Shown piece by piece: positions 24,903 through 33,204 of a DNA stretch of 64,000 nucleotides (positions are counted from its first letter, which is position 1; every line of letters starts with the position of its first letter). The notes under the pieces were generated by a model. That model had not been told where the DNA came from and did not search any database. It worked only from the letters and a program-made list of their open reading frames with translations. Origin of the DNA: JABDQW01 sp942492025 (GTDB lineage Bacteria; Pseudomonadota; Gammaproteobacteria; SZUA-229). The DNA is taken from assembly GCA_942492025.1 (NCBI GenBank), contig CALODJ010000001.1, positions 332,480-396,479 on the forward strand, given 5' to 3'. The translations under genes and the position numbers were made by a program.

Positions 24903-25583
24903 TCACACCCGCTCTCCTTTAAACAATACAACGCCACAAATTGTCGCGTCCGCGTTGAGCTCGATAATGCGGTTCGGCCAATCCGGGTTCATTGCTTTCA
25001 GATACTTCCGGTCGCCTTCGATGACGAGTTGCCTGAGGATAGGCTCGTTGGATTTTGCAGGCTTGACGACGACATATTTGCCATGCACGGCAGCATAGTT
25101 AGGGTCGACGTAGATCAGATCCTCTTCGTGGAACTTGGGCTCCATGCTGACACCGGTAACCCTCAAGACATAGGTATCCTCGCTGCATACCACGGGGCAG
25201 GGTAGCCAGACTTTCACATCATCGTTGAATTCACCGCCAATCTTGGAGCGGTCTGCGGCTTGGTCCCACGATATAAGCGGATGTAAAGCGTTGTCGGCGC
25301 CAGGCTCAGCTGCCCAGTAATCGTACGCCGATCTTTGTTCGCTGATATTGGCGTGGTTATCGTCCATCCAACCGATAGGTTTGCCCATGCCGCGTTCTAG
25401 CTTTTCGGCCAGGCCGTCGCCCACACCTCGCGGTGTGCCTTTACGTGTCGGCATTTGATTACGCACTTGGCTCAGATAGGAACTGTTTGTGCCGACGCGA
25501 CGGGCGAGTTCGGCGGCCGAGCCGGCCTCGCTAACAAGCAGTTCCAGATTCTCGAGTCTGACATGTTCCTGCTTTCGCTTCAT
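24903..25583 (-). CDS. CI/LexA-like repressor (HTH + S24 peptidase)
   Basis: 226 aa. The N-terminal helix-turn-helix (SAAELARRVGTNSSYLSQVR) is joined to an S24 peptidase domain with Ser in VTGVSMEPKFHEEDLIYVDP. In family members the second catalytic residue is the Lys of an xxFKxL stretch followed by YLKxxNPxWP; here that stretch reads ILRQLVIEGDRKYLKAMNP, with Arg at the Lys position by my alignment. It probably represses ICE transfer/excision genes. It is divergently arranged with the small gene at 25677. Confidence 0.85.
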   Translation of the reverse strand: MKRKQEHVRLENLELLVSEAGSAAELARRVGTNSSYLSQVRNQMPTRKGTPRGVGDGLAEKLERGMGKPIGWMDDNHANISEQRSAYDYWAAEPGADNALHPLISWDQAADRSKIGGEFNDDVKVWLPCPVVCSEDTYVLRVTGVSMEPKFHEEDLIYVDPNYAAVHGKYVVVKPAKSNEPILRQLVIEGDRKYLKAMNPDWPNRIIELNADATICGVVLFKGERV

Positions 25584-25605
25584 GCAAAATAGTCTAGCAG
25601 AAATT

Positions 25606-25620
25606 TAGCGCAGTGATAAA
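25606..25620. promoter_or_regulatory. Candidate repressor operator between repressor and Cro-like gene
   Basis: TAGCGCAGTGATAAA matches 13 of 15 bases of the operator candidate upstream of alpA. Nearby lie ATTGCGCAAT and GCTTTGCACGTGCTAA, so the 93-bp divergent promoter region may hold more than one site. Confidence 0.4.
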
Positions 25621-25676
25621 TAAATTCTTTTTGAGACGCATTGCGCAATGCTTTGCACGTGCTAATGTTTCTTTGC

Positions 25677-25955
25677 ATGGAGCTGAAAGAATTTTTGAGG
25701 GCCGCCACCAAGCGTGAGCGCGCCGAAATAGCCGTGGTTTGCAACGACTCGGTCTCATACCTCTATCAACTGGCAGGAGGACATCGGTATGCCAGCGCCT
25801 TGCTTGCGACCCGGATCGAGCAACTGACGCGACAGGTGGCCTTACGATCCGATGGTCGGCTGATGCTGGTGCCGCGGGAAAGCCTGGTCCGGCATCCGGA
25901 GATTTTCGCTGGCGTCTATGAGCAATCGGTCACTGAATATAACAGATCACGATGA
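25677..25955 (+). CDS. Small Cro-like DNA-binding protein
   Basis: 92 aa from the ATG at 25677: MELKEFLRAATKRERAEIAV, then VCNDSVSYLYQLAGGHRYAS, a helix-turn-helix resembling YdaS/Cro proteins. It is divergently transcribed from the S24 repressor, the usual CI/Cro arrangement, and overlaps the parB start by four bases. It probably counteracts the repressor. Confidence 0.6.
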   Translation: MELKEFLRAATKRERAEIAVVCNDSVSYLYQLAGGHRYASALLATRIEQLTRQVALRSDGRLMLVPRESLVRHPEIFAGVYEQSVTEYNRSR

Positions 25956-27541
25956 AGGATCGACCCACAACCACGACAGCCTCGACGTCTCAGACGGTGC
26001 CTGCCTCCGAAACGGCGAAACAACCGAGCGTATCGACAGCCATGCGTTTGGAGGTGACACAGATCAAAGCCTATGAGCGCAATCCGCGGCGCTGTGAGAA
26101 TCCCGAGTACGACCGTATCATGGCCTCGATTCGTTCCAAGGGCATGGATCAGCCCCTGGTTGTGACCTGTCGACCGGGTGAAACCGAGTATGTCGTCGGT
26201 GCCGGCGGCAACACGCGGCTGCATATCTTGCAGGCGTTGTACCAGGAGACAGGTGACGAGCGGTTCCACTGGGTCGACTGTCTGTTCAAGCCCTGGCATC
26301 GTGAGTCGGATGTGCTGTTGGCGCATCTGCGAGAAAACGATCTGCGCAGCGGCTTGAGTTTCATCGACAAGGCGCGCGCTGTTTGCGAAGCGCAAAAATT
26401 GCTTGCCGAAGAACTCGGTCTCGATGTGATCTCTCAAAGGCGTCTCGAAACAGAACTCCGCCGTGCCGGGTATCGCATTACCCAGGCGCGTATTTCCCAG
26501 ATGGTATACACCGTCCATCGACTATTACCCGTCATCCCCATTGCGCTCGAAGGCGGACTCGGCAGGCCACATGTGGAACGCATTCGCAGATTGGAGCGCG
26601 CGGCTCACAAGATTTGGCAGGATCGGTGTTCAGAGTCCGCAGAGGATTTCGAAGAGGTCTTCACGACACTATGCAAACGGTACGATGGCCCCGACTGGGA
26701 CACAGATGTACTGCGCAGTGCATTGGAATCTGAAATTGCCGCTGCATTGGATGCCAGCATTCATACCGTACGCGTGATGCTCGATGCCGAGATGGCCGGC
26801 AGGGAACTGGTGATTCCTGAGGCTGAAGAGAAACCGGATGAGGAATCATCAGAACCTGAGTGCGCTACAGACGGATCGTTCGATGTTGATGTTGATCAGG
26901 ATGATGGACGTTCGTGTAACTCCAGTTCGGATCGAACCTCCACTGATGAACCACCACCGGAACTAACAGATCAGTCGAATCCCGGGAAAGTGTCGTTTCC
27001 TGGTCTGCCGGATGATGACGCCAATGAGACTTCTGAACCCGATTCGGAACTACCGAACCTCACCAAAGACTCCACCCCCAGCGATCTGAAGTCATTGCGC
27101 GGTCGCGCCTGGACGCTTGCGACACGACTGGCCCAGCGTAACGGCATGGCTGACCTCGTTGAAGCGGTGTCCGGCAAGGGATTGGGATTCGTATTGCGCG
27201 ATGTTCCAGATCCAACCCTGGCGGATCAGCTCGACGAAGATAGTTTGAGTCAGCTCACCATGCTGTGGTGGCAGTTGGCGGCCTGTGCGGAGATGACCTT
27301 TGCGCCGCTCGAGGCCATGCTGCCGCTGCTGCCGGACGAATCCATCCTTCGCCGTGCCCTCGAGACCGAAGATGCCGATCTGTTGTTCAGCAGTATCTGG
27401 ACACTGGATCCGGGCCACACCGGCTATCGGCTCTGGCGGCCGCTCGATGATCGGGACTGGCGTGATCTGCTGGCCTTGATGGATACCTATCGACGCATCC
27501 GCCGTATCGCTGCGGATACCGGTGTATCGGTCTGGGAGTAG
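25952..27541 (+). CDS. parB: ICE ParB-family protein (TIGR03764 type)
   Basis: 529 aa. The ParB N-terminal domain at about 32-150 contains EVTQIKAYERNPRRCENPEY and YVVGAGGNTRLHILQALYQE. A helix-turn-helix region follows (ISQRRLETELRRAGYRITQA). The rest is acidic and low in complexity (about 290-370) with a conserved C-terminal part. It resembles the partition-like ParB of PFGI-1-type ICEs. No ParA or DnaB gene precedes it, which is unusual for this element class. Confidence 0.85.
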   Translation: MKDRPTTTTASTSQTVPASETAKQPSVSTAMRLEVTQIKAYERNPRRCENPEYDRIMASIRSKGMDQPLVVTCRPGETEYVVGAGGNTRLHILQALYQETGDERFHWVDCLFKPWHRESDVLLAHLRENDLRSGLSFIDKARAVCEAQKLLAEELGLDVISQRRLETELRRAGYRITQARISQMVYTVHRLLPVIPIALEGGLGRPHVERIRRLERAAHKIWQDRCSESAEDFEEVFTTLCKRYDGPDWDTDVLRSALESEIAAALDASIHTVRVMLDAEMAGRELVIPEAEEKPDEESSEPECATDGSFDVDVDQDDGRSCNSSSDRTSTDEPPPELTDQSNPGKVSFPGLPDDDANETSEPDSELPNLTKDSTPSDLKSLRGRAWTLATRLAQRNGMADLVEAVSGKGLGFVLRDVPDPTLADQLDEDSLSQLTMLWWQLAACAEMTFAPLEAMLPLLPDESILRRALETEDADLLFSSIWTLDPGHTGYRLWRPLDDRDWRDLLALMDTYRRIRRIAADTGVSVWE

Positions 27542-27546
27542 AGGCG

Positions 27547-28152
27547 ATGGAAAGCACGAAGGAATCCGATCTGGTCACCGCCGTATTGATGTATGCCATT
27601 CGCTGCCTGGCCGAAGGTGATCACGTGGCCCTGCAAAACATGAAATTCGGTCCGCGCGAGATCGAGGCCCTGCGGGAGATGAACGTCTCGGACCTCTACC
27701 GTGTTGAATCGCTTCGTGCCCACTGTCTGGATATCGCCCTGAATCGGCAGGTGTACTGGCCGATGATCGATCACCTGCGGGTGCAGCGTGAATCGGAAGA
27801 GACCCTGCAGTCGCTGATTGCAGCCGATGCGCCGCATGAGATGCTGTTGATCCTGTTCGGATTGAATGCCCGTGATTACGGTCGGCTAAGGCGTACCCTG
27901 TCTGTGAGCCCTTCGGTGGGGCGTCCCCCCGAGGCCGATGAGGAAAGTTCCCACCGGCTCTGGCAGGCCTGGTCGAGCCGGGTCGATGGGGAGACAACTG
28001 GATTACTCGCGCCCACGGATTACCTGGAACTCCACCGGGAGACCGGGGTGCCGATGCGCGCCATCTGGAACCTGACCCAGCGATGGGCCCAGTACGGAAA
28101 CCTGACCGGCCAGAATGACGATGGTGCCGCTCAGGTAGGTGATGATGGATGA
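27547..28152 (+). CDS. DUF2857-family ICE protein
   Basis: 201 aa. LVTAVLMYAIRCLAEGDHVA and LREMNVSDLYRVESLRAHCL followed by MLLILFGLNARDYGRLRRTL match the DUF2857 family found after parB in this ICE class. Function unknown, possibly transcriptional or replicative control. It overlaps the next gene at its stop codon. Confidence 0.75.
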   Translation: MESTKESDLVTAVLMYAIRCLAEGDHVALQNMKFGPREIEALREMNVSDLYRVESLRAHCLDIALNRQVYWPMIDHLRVQRESEETLQSLIAADAPHEMLLILFGLNARDYGRLRRTLSVSPSVGRPPEADEESSHRLWQAWSSRVDGETTGLLAPTDYLELHRETGVPMRAIWNLTQRWAQYGNLTGQNDDGAAQVGDDG

Positions 28153-28507
28153 GCAGACAGGCGTCATTCGTCCGGAAACACTCGCCCTCGATAAACTGAT
28201 CAAGGCCACCATCGCCCGTGTGGAGGCATCACCCGATGGTGGCGCCGCCGACACGGTACTTTTCCTCGGAAACCGGCATCAGTCTTTTCCCACTGCGGTA
28301 ATCCGCGATCCGGTACTCGAGCCGGTCGACAAACTGGTGTGGATGGTCATCATGCTGGCGGTTCGGGAGACGGGGGCTAATACCGCTTTTCCGAGTTATG
28401 AAGCCATTTCCCGCATGGCCAATGTTTCATCGCGTTCTACGATTGCCCGTGCGATAGCCATCCTGCGTGCCTCGCGCTGGTTGACCCTCTGTGGTCGTAC
28501 TGCGTAA
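28142..28507 (+). pseudogene. STY4528-family replication protein, N-terminal part
   Basis: About 120 aa ending RASRWLTLCGRTA. It contains VDKLVWMVIMLAVRETGANT and AISRMANVSSRSTIARAIAI, the helix-turn-helix N-terminal part of STY4528 ICE proteins. The natural continuation (LRKASGRFRGNVYALHDEPL) is in another frame. Removing one G at about 28493 restores RWLTLCVVLRKASGRFRG. Several possible starts (28139, 28142, 28145) overlap the end of the DUF2857 gene. Confidence 0.7.
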
Positions 28508-28945
28508 AGCCAGCGGGCGGTTTCGCGGTAACGTCTATGCACTGCACGACGAGCCCTTGCCACTGGCCGATGTGATCCACCTGGATGGCGACTACATGGC
28601 CTTTCTGAATAAGGCCGTGAGCCATGGTCATGCCCGGGTGCGTACAGTGGCCAAGGGTGTGCTGGCGTCCATTGATGAGGATGTCGGGGGCGGGCGTAAC
28701 GTATGCGCCCTGGAGCATCCAATCGAACGGCGGATACAGTCTGCGGTGAGCACAGGTAACGAAGGACTACGCCGGTTCTTCTCGTTTACCCGCGATGCTA
28801 TCCAGCAGATTCGTCAAGATTCTATGGGCAACAGGCAGGCGCGGGATCACCATGACCAAAATTCGAACTCGGTTGAGACCCAAGTTCGAAAATCGAACGT
28901 ACAAAAATCGAACTCAGGTTGTAGTAGTAGTAATAATAAAAAAAA
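28491..28945 (+). pseudogene. STY4528-family replication protein, middle part
   Basis: Frame with SGRFRGNVYALHDEPLPLAD and YMAFLNKAVSHGHARVRTVA, continuing to a serine/asparagine-rich stretch (SGCSSSNNKKK). At an uninterrupted run of nine A's (28938-28946) the coding sense passes to another frame, which continues TTTTSGESASKFMHAGEHGE. In the original frame only about 65 unrelated residues follow to the stop at 29144. Confidence 0.65.
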
Positions 28946-28981
28946 ACAACTACTACTTCTGGTGAGAGTGCGTCGAAATTT

Positions 28982-29425
28982 ATGCATGCCGGTGAGCACG
29001 GAGAACCGCTGGTATATCCACGGCGCCTGGGCGACAACCAGCGAGACATTGCAAACCGCTATCTTTTCACCCTTGCCCCAGAGGATCGCCAGCCGATTCT
29101 TGATGAACTGGAGGGGCGGTTCCAGGCCGAGCAAAAGGGCATGAAGCCGGTCTATGACGAGATCAGCTTCCTGTTCCGTCTCTGTGAATTGATGAAATCG
29201 GGCGAGTTTGTGCCCAATCTCGGCATCAAGGTGCGGGATGCCCGGCGCGCGCGGGAGACCCAGCGTCAACAGGCATCACGCCACGACACAGCCACGGAAC
29301 CGAAGGAGACCGACGAGCAACGCCAGAAGCGCATGGCGCTGGCAAAGGTACGGATGGATGAGATGCGGAAGGCGTTGGGAATGCCAACAAATAAGGAGTC
29401 AGCATCAGAAGCTAACGAGACATAA
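28982..29425 (+). pseudogene. STY4528-family replication protein, C-terminal part
   Basis: 147 aa in a third frame: GDNQRDIANRYLFTLAPEDR, then QPILDELEGRFQAEQ and a basic tail (RARETQRQQASRHD). This is the usual C-terminal part of STY4528. It is in frame with sequence starting at the A9 tract (KTTTTSGESASKF). It may be made by slippage at the A tract, be a separate translation from the ATG at 28982, or be the result of a lost A. Confidence 0.65.
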
Positions 29426-29552
29426 GGTTTTCTCAAAGTGATTCCACTGGAATCACCTGTCGAAATTCGAACTCGGTATACAACCCTCCCATTTGTCGAC
29501 GGGATTTTCCCTTGTTCATAACGAGTGCGCATGCGTTGATACGCGCAAACTC

Positions 29553-30350
29553 ATGCAACAAGGAACCCGACAACCTGTGACCACGGAAAACCCGATTCCC
29601 AAACCGACCGATGCTGACAAACTGGGTCCACTGCGTGGCCAGGTCTGGCTGACGCTGCAGACGAACCAGGCGCGTCGGCTGATTCGTGGTCGTAACGGCA
29701 CGAAGGGAAAATCGCCGATCATCGGTCTGGGGCTCTTCGCTGAACGGCTGCGACTGATCTGGCAGGCGTCGCGCAATGATGATCCATATGCAGACTGGTG
29801 GCTAATCAAGGTACATGAAGCCATTGAGGATCGGGAGGCGCTATTCCAGCGTCTCCAGCGGGATCTGGATGAGCGGTTGACACAGATGGGTTCGATAGAG
29901 GTCGCCGTCGCCGTGTCTGAGCGACCCTACCGGATGCCGCTACAGTTCGCCAATCCCTATGCTTATCAAGCCGCACGCCTCGTATCGACATACGATGCCC
30001 TGGTTTGTGCCGCGCTAACCGCCAGCCACATCGGTGTGCTGGATCGTGCATCGCGTGACCACGTCATTGAGTTGGGCGCACGCAAGATCCGCGGTCTGTT
30101 CATGATTCCCCAGGGTTATCGCTTTCTGCGCATCGAGCGGTCTGATATTCAGAAAGGCAACGACAAAAGTACGCAGGCAACCCAGCTCATGGGAACAGTT
30201 CCCGATGATGTATTGAGTGGTGAACGTCGCGCACCGATGGCGCCAACTCAACGACACTTGTCATCGGGATTCTCCCGGAATCTCGGACTGCATTCCGCAC
30301 CCACCGCACCGGCCACAGCTCCTTCCCCTGACGAAAACGACGACGCGTGA
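29553..30350 (+). CDS. PFL_4669-family ICE protein (TIGR03761)
   Basis: About 265 aa. GPLRGQVWLTLQTNQARRLI and GKSPIIGLGLFAERLRLIWQ, later FANPYAYQAARLVSTYDALV, are the signatures of this ICE-specific family of unknown function. I prefer the ATG at 29553; the longest frame opens at a TTG (29493), and a GTG at 29577 with AAGGA upstream is also possible. The proline- and alanine-rich C-terminus is poorly conserved. Confidence 0.8.
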   Translation: MQQGTRQPVTTENPIPKPTDADKLGPLRGQVWLTLQTNQARRLIRGRNGTKGKSPIIGLGLFAERLRLIWQASRNDDPYADWWLIKVHEAIEDREALFQRLQRDLDERLTQMGSIEVAVAVSERPYRMPLQFANPYAYQAARLVSTYDALVCAALTASHIGVLDRASRDHVIELGARKIRGLFMIPQGYRFLRIERSDIQKGNDKSTQATQLMGTVPDDVLSGERRAPMAPTQRHLSSGFSRNLGLHSAPTAPATAPSPDENDDA

Positions 30351-30430
30351 TGTGTCGGGTTTCCTCTGGCGTGTCAGCCACGTGTCTCCATAATCCTGAA
30401 CTTGTTTGAAGTCAATGGGGCCGTCTTGTC

Positions 30431-30781
30431 ATGGCAAAAGCACAGCCAGGAATCCGAGTCACCATACAGCTTGATCCCCGTGTGGCGCTCGAGTCCGTCC
30501 TGCTGAACCGGCACAGACAAGTGCCGGTTAACCGCCGGCAGGAATGGTTGCGCGGGTTGCTGGTTCAGGGATTTCGATCCGAGATCGAATCGCTACGCGG
30601 CACATCTGACGATACGAAACGCGATTCGACCATGGCATTCACGAACTCGATGTCCCGGTCGCCGCATCGAACTGCCGGACTCCCCGAATCTGCGCCTGCT
30701 GTTGTGTCCGCTGAGCCAATATCGGCCACGGAGGGTACTAAACCCTTCGCGGCCCTCGGTAAGGTGATGGGCGCAAGGTGA
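30431..30781 (+). CDS. Small ICE hypothetical protein
   Basis: 116 aa. The N-terminal half IRVTIQLDPRVALESVLLNR and VNRRQEWLRGLLVQGFRSE is helical and basic, like a ribbon-helix or small DNA-binding protein; the C-terminal half looks disordered. It lies between PFL_4669 and the ParM-like gene. Function unknown. Confidence 0.6.
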   Translation: MAKAQPGIRVTIQLDPRVALESVLLNRHRQVPVNRRQEWLRGLLVQGFRSEIESLRGTSDDTKRDSTMAFTNSMSRSPHRTAGLPESAPAVVSAEPISATEGTKPFAALGKVMGAR

Positions 30782-30841
30782 TGGGCTAGGGCGGGCAACC
30801 AACAAACATAATCGAAAACGAATCAGAGGATTAAAAAACAT

Positions 30842-31864
30842 ATGGCTGACGCAAGCTCAATAAATCCCATCCCGGTTGGCCTCGACGATGGCTATGCATT
30901 CACCAAGATCGCACTTCCGGATGGCCGGTTACTCGCGATTCCTTCACGCGCTCGCGTGGGCCAGTCCGGTGTGACCTGGATCCATGAGGCCGAACAACGC
31001 ATCTCTGAGTACGAGACAGAGGATACCGTGTATTCGGTTGGTGCCTTGGACGGTGCGCCCACGCATTTTGAAGGCTACCCGTGGTCTGGTCTGAACCGGG
31101 CGGTTGTTCAACACGCCCTGCAACAGGCCGGACTTGCCGGAAAGAGTGTGCATGCTGTCTCCGGTTTGCCTGTTAGCACCTTCTACCGCAAGAGTGGCGA
31201 ACATCGGCAGGAAACCATTGCCAGGAAGCGCGATAGCCTCAAGCAGGCAGTTCGACCACTTTCGAATGCGCTGCCGGCGGGTATAGCGTTCCATGAGGTT
31301 ATACCTGAGGCCTTGGCCGCCTGGTACGACTACGTGATCGTCGAACTGGAGGACGGTGTCACACTCGATGCGGATCGTGTCTCCGTGCCGGTTGCCATCG
31401 TCGACATCGGTGGACGCACGACAGACTACGTCGTGGTAAAGGACCAGGGCATATTGCATGCCTCGTCTGGTTCCCTGCAGTGTGGAATGTTGAACGTGAA
31501 ACAGAGTGTGGCCGATGGAATCCAGGAACGCTTCGATCTGGAGTCGCTGAGCGAGCAACTGGTATCCCAGGCGGTGGAGCACAAGATTGTTCGTCTGCAA
31601 GGTAAGGAGCACGATGTTGCCGCGTTGGTCGAGGCCGCCAAGCGCGAGGTCGTGGAACGCATTCATGACGAGACCCGCAGGCAACTGGGGTTAGGCATCG
31701 AACTGGACCGTGTGCTGTTCGTCGGTGGTGGGACCGTGGCACTGTCGAAACACATCGCCAACTGGTTCCCGCATCAGGCGATTGCCGAACATCCTGCGTT
31801 TGCCAATGCACGCGGCATGCTCAAGTACCTGCGCTATGTCTGTGAGGCCTCCGATGCGGCCTGA
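30842..31864 (+). CDS. parM: ParM/StbA-like plasmid segregation actin
   Basis: 340 aa of the actin/Hsp70 superfamily. Phosphate-1 loop GLDDGYAFTKIAL is at about 13, phosphate-2 loop VAIVDIGGRTTDYVVV at about 178, and the adenosine motif VLFVGGGTVALS at about 295. It resembles ParM/StbA proteins that polymerise with ATP to move DNA copies apart. A spaced AGGA precedes the ATG. No obvious ParR adaptor gene adjoins it; the small basic protein just upstream (30431-30781) is the only candidate, on position alone. Confidence 0.85.
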   Translation: MADASSINPIPVGLDDGYAFTKIALPDGRLLAIPSRARVGQSGVTWIHEAEQRISEYETEDTVYSVGALDGAPTHFEGYPWSGLNRAVVQHALQQAGLAGKSVHAVSGLPVSTFYRKSGEHRQETIARKRDSLKQAVRPLSNALPAGIAFHEVIPEALAAWYDYVIVELEDGVTLDADRVSVPVAIVDIGGRTTDYVVVKDQGILHASSGSLQCGMLNVKQSVADGIQERFDLESLSEQLVSQAVEHKIVRLQGKEHDVAALVEAAKREVVERIHDETRRQLGLGIELDRVLFVGGGTVALSKHIANWFPHQAIAEHPAFANARGMLKYLRYVCEASDAA

Positions 31865-32009
31865 GCGCATCCATTACACCAGTTTTATCCGTCGTCACTG
31901 CGGTTCAGTGGCAATCGAGGCACCGTCGGGCCGTGCAATCGGTGCACAGCGACAGTTCTCTGTCGTCGGTCCTATCTCAAGAGAGTGGAACCTGTTTCCA
32001 TTTCATTCA

Positions 32010-32037
32010 CCCTGCCGGGCAAGCATCCCCGTCAGGG
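32010..32037 (+). promoter_or_regulatory. GC-rich leader hairpin before STY4534 gene
   Basis: CCCTGCCGGG-caagcatc-CCCGTCAGGG forms a 10-bp stem with one mismatch, 45 bp before the next gene. A very similar hairpin (CCCTGCCGG...CCGGCAGGG with GAAGCATC inside) precedes the gene at 33205, pointing to a shared element. Confidence 0.4.
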
Positions 32038-32081
32038 GCGCGCTTGATCCGGGAATTTTTAACCTCTAAGGAGCAAGTGCT

Positions 32082-32486
32082 ATGTCAACCAACGAAACCA
32101 AGCAGTATTTCGATCTTCACACCACCGGCATCGGTTATCTCAATCGTGTCCGGGAGGTGACACCCAAGGAAGGTGAGCCCTTCCTGAGTATCACCATCGC
32201 TGCCCTTCGTGGCAGTGTCGACAACGCCCAGTACACGCATTTCGAGTGTCGCGTGTCCGGCAAGCAGGCGCAGGAAATCGTGCGTCAGCTCAAGCCGGCC
32301 GTCGAGGGCAATCTGAAGGTACTGATCGGCTTCACACTCAGTGATCTCTTTGCCGAGTCCTTCACCTTCAAGAACGGGGACAAGGCCGGCGAGACCGGTA
32401 TCAGCCTGAAGGCACGGCTACTGCGCATTGCGTGGGCCAAGGTCGACGGGCAACCGTTCTACACCGCACAGGAAGACGCGGCGTAA
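32082..32486 (+). CDS. STY4534-family ICE protein (DUF3577), ssDNA-binding-like
   Basis: 134 aa with an OB-like strand pattern: KQYFDLHTTGIGYLNRVREV, LSITIAALRGSVDNAQYTHF and GNLKVLIGFTLSDLFAESF. It matches the STY4534/DUF3577 family, regarded as a replication-associated single-strand-binding-like protein of ICEs. AAGGAG lies eight bases before the ATG. A strong terminator follows. Confidence 0.8.
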   Translation: MSTNETKQYFDLHTTGIGYLNRVREVTPKEGEPFLSITIAALRGSVDNAQYTHFECRVSGKQAQEIVRQLKPAVEGNLKVLIGFTLSDLFAESFTFKNGDKAGETGISLKARLLRIAWAKVDGQPFYTAQEDAA

Positions 32487-32496
32487 CTCAACGTAT

Positions 32497-32530
32497 GGCC
32501 GGGTAACACCAAGTTACCCGGCCACTTTCT
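32497..32530 (+). terminator. Terminator-like hairpin after STY4534 gene
   Basis: GGCCGGGTAAC-accaa-GTTACCCGGCC is a perfect 11-bp stem, followed by ACTTTCT. It sits 11 bp after the stop codon. Confidence 0.6.
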
Positions 32531-32590
32531 ACCCATCGGGGGATCATTCCTCCGAGGGACTGGTCTCCCTTTTTCCTGAGGAGATCAGTC

Positions 32591-33106
32591 ATGAAGAAAA
32601 CGGATGCATCCGTAGAAGCGTTGGTAGAAGACCGGTTGTCCGGTTTGAAACCAGCAGACTTAAACGATGTGGAAAAGCAATCAGTGATCACACTGGCGAT
32701 GAAGGTGTTGTCCATCAAACATCGAGCCGGCAGGGTTTTGAGTAAACCGGACGAGACGCGGGATTTCCTGCGTCTGCGCCTGGCAGACTACCGTAACGAA
32801 GTCTTCGGTTGTCTGTTTCTCGATAACCGTCACCGGATCATCGCTGTGCGTGAGCTGTTCCAGGGCACCATCGATGGCGCCTCGGTTTACCCGCGGGTCG
32901 TGGTGCAGCAGGCCATGGAGGTGAATGCCGCCGCTATGGTCTTTTTTCACAATCATCCATCGGGCGTTGCTGAGCCCAGTCACGCGGATGAGGCGATCAC
33001 CCGCCGTCTGAAAGACGCACTTGCACTGGTTGATGTGCGGGTGCTGGACCACTTTGTGGTCTCGGCTGGCGAAAGTGTCTCTTTCGCAGAATCGGGACTT
33101 CTTTGA
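32591..33106 (+). CDS. radC: RadC/JAB-domain protein
   Basis: 171 aa. The JAMM metal-binding pattern is visible in AAAMVFFHNHPSGVAEPSHADE (HxHPSG...D) with FLDNRHRIIAVRELFQGTID upstream. It is the short plasmid/ICE form lacking the N-terminal HhH region of chromosomal RadC. Despite the name, a repair role is unproven; ICE copies are thought to act in element DNA metabolism. Confidence 0.88.
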   Translation: MKKTDASVEALVEDRLSGLKPADLNDVEKQSVITLAMKVLSIKHRAGRVLSKPDETRDFLRLRLADYRNEVFGCLFLDNRHRIIAVRELFQGTIDGASVYPRVVVQQAMEVNAAAMVFFHNHPSGVAEPSHADEAITRRLKDALALVDVRVLDHFVVSAGESVSFAESGLL

Positions 33107-33127
33107 AGTCCAACACTTTTCTACAAA

Positions 33128-33161
33128 CCCTGCCGGGGAAGCATCTTCTTCTCCGGCAGGG
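33128..33161 (+). promoter_or_regulatory. GC-rich leader hairpin before DUF6573 gene
   Basis: CCCTGCCGG pairs perfectly with CCGGCAGGG around a loop containing GAAGCATC, with partial extension of the stem. It is like the hairpin at 32010-32037. Confidence 0.45.
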
Positions 33162-33204
33162 GAGGAGGTGTGACCTGGTGTTTATCCATCACAGGAGAAT
33201 ACCC

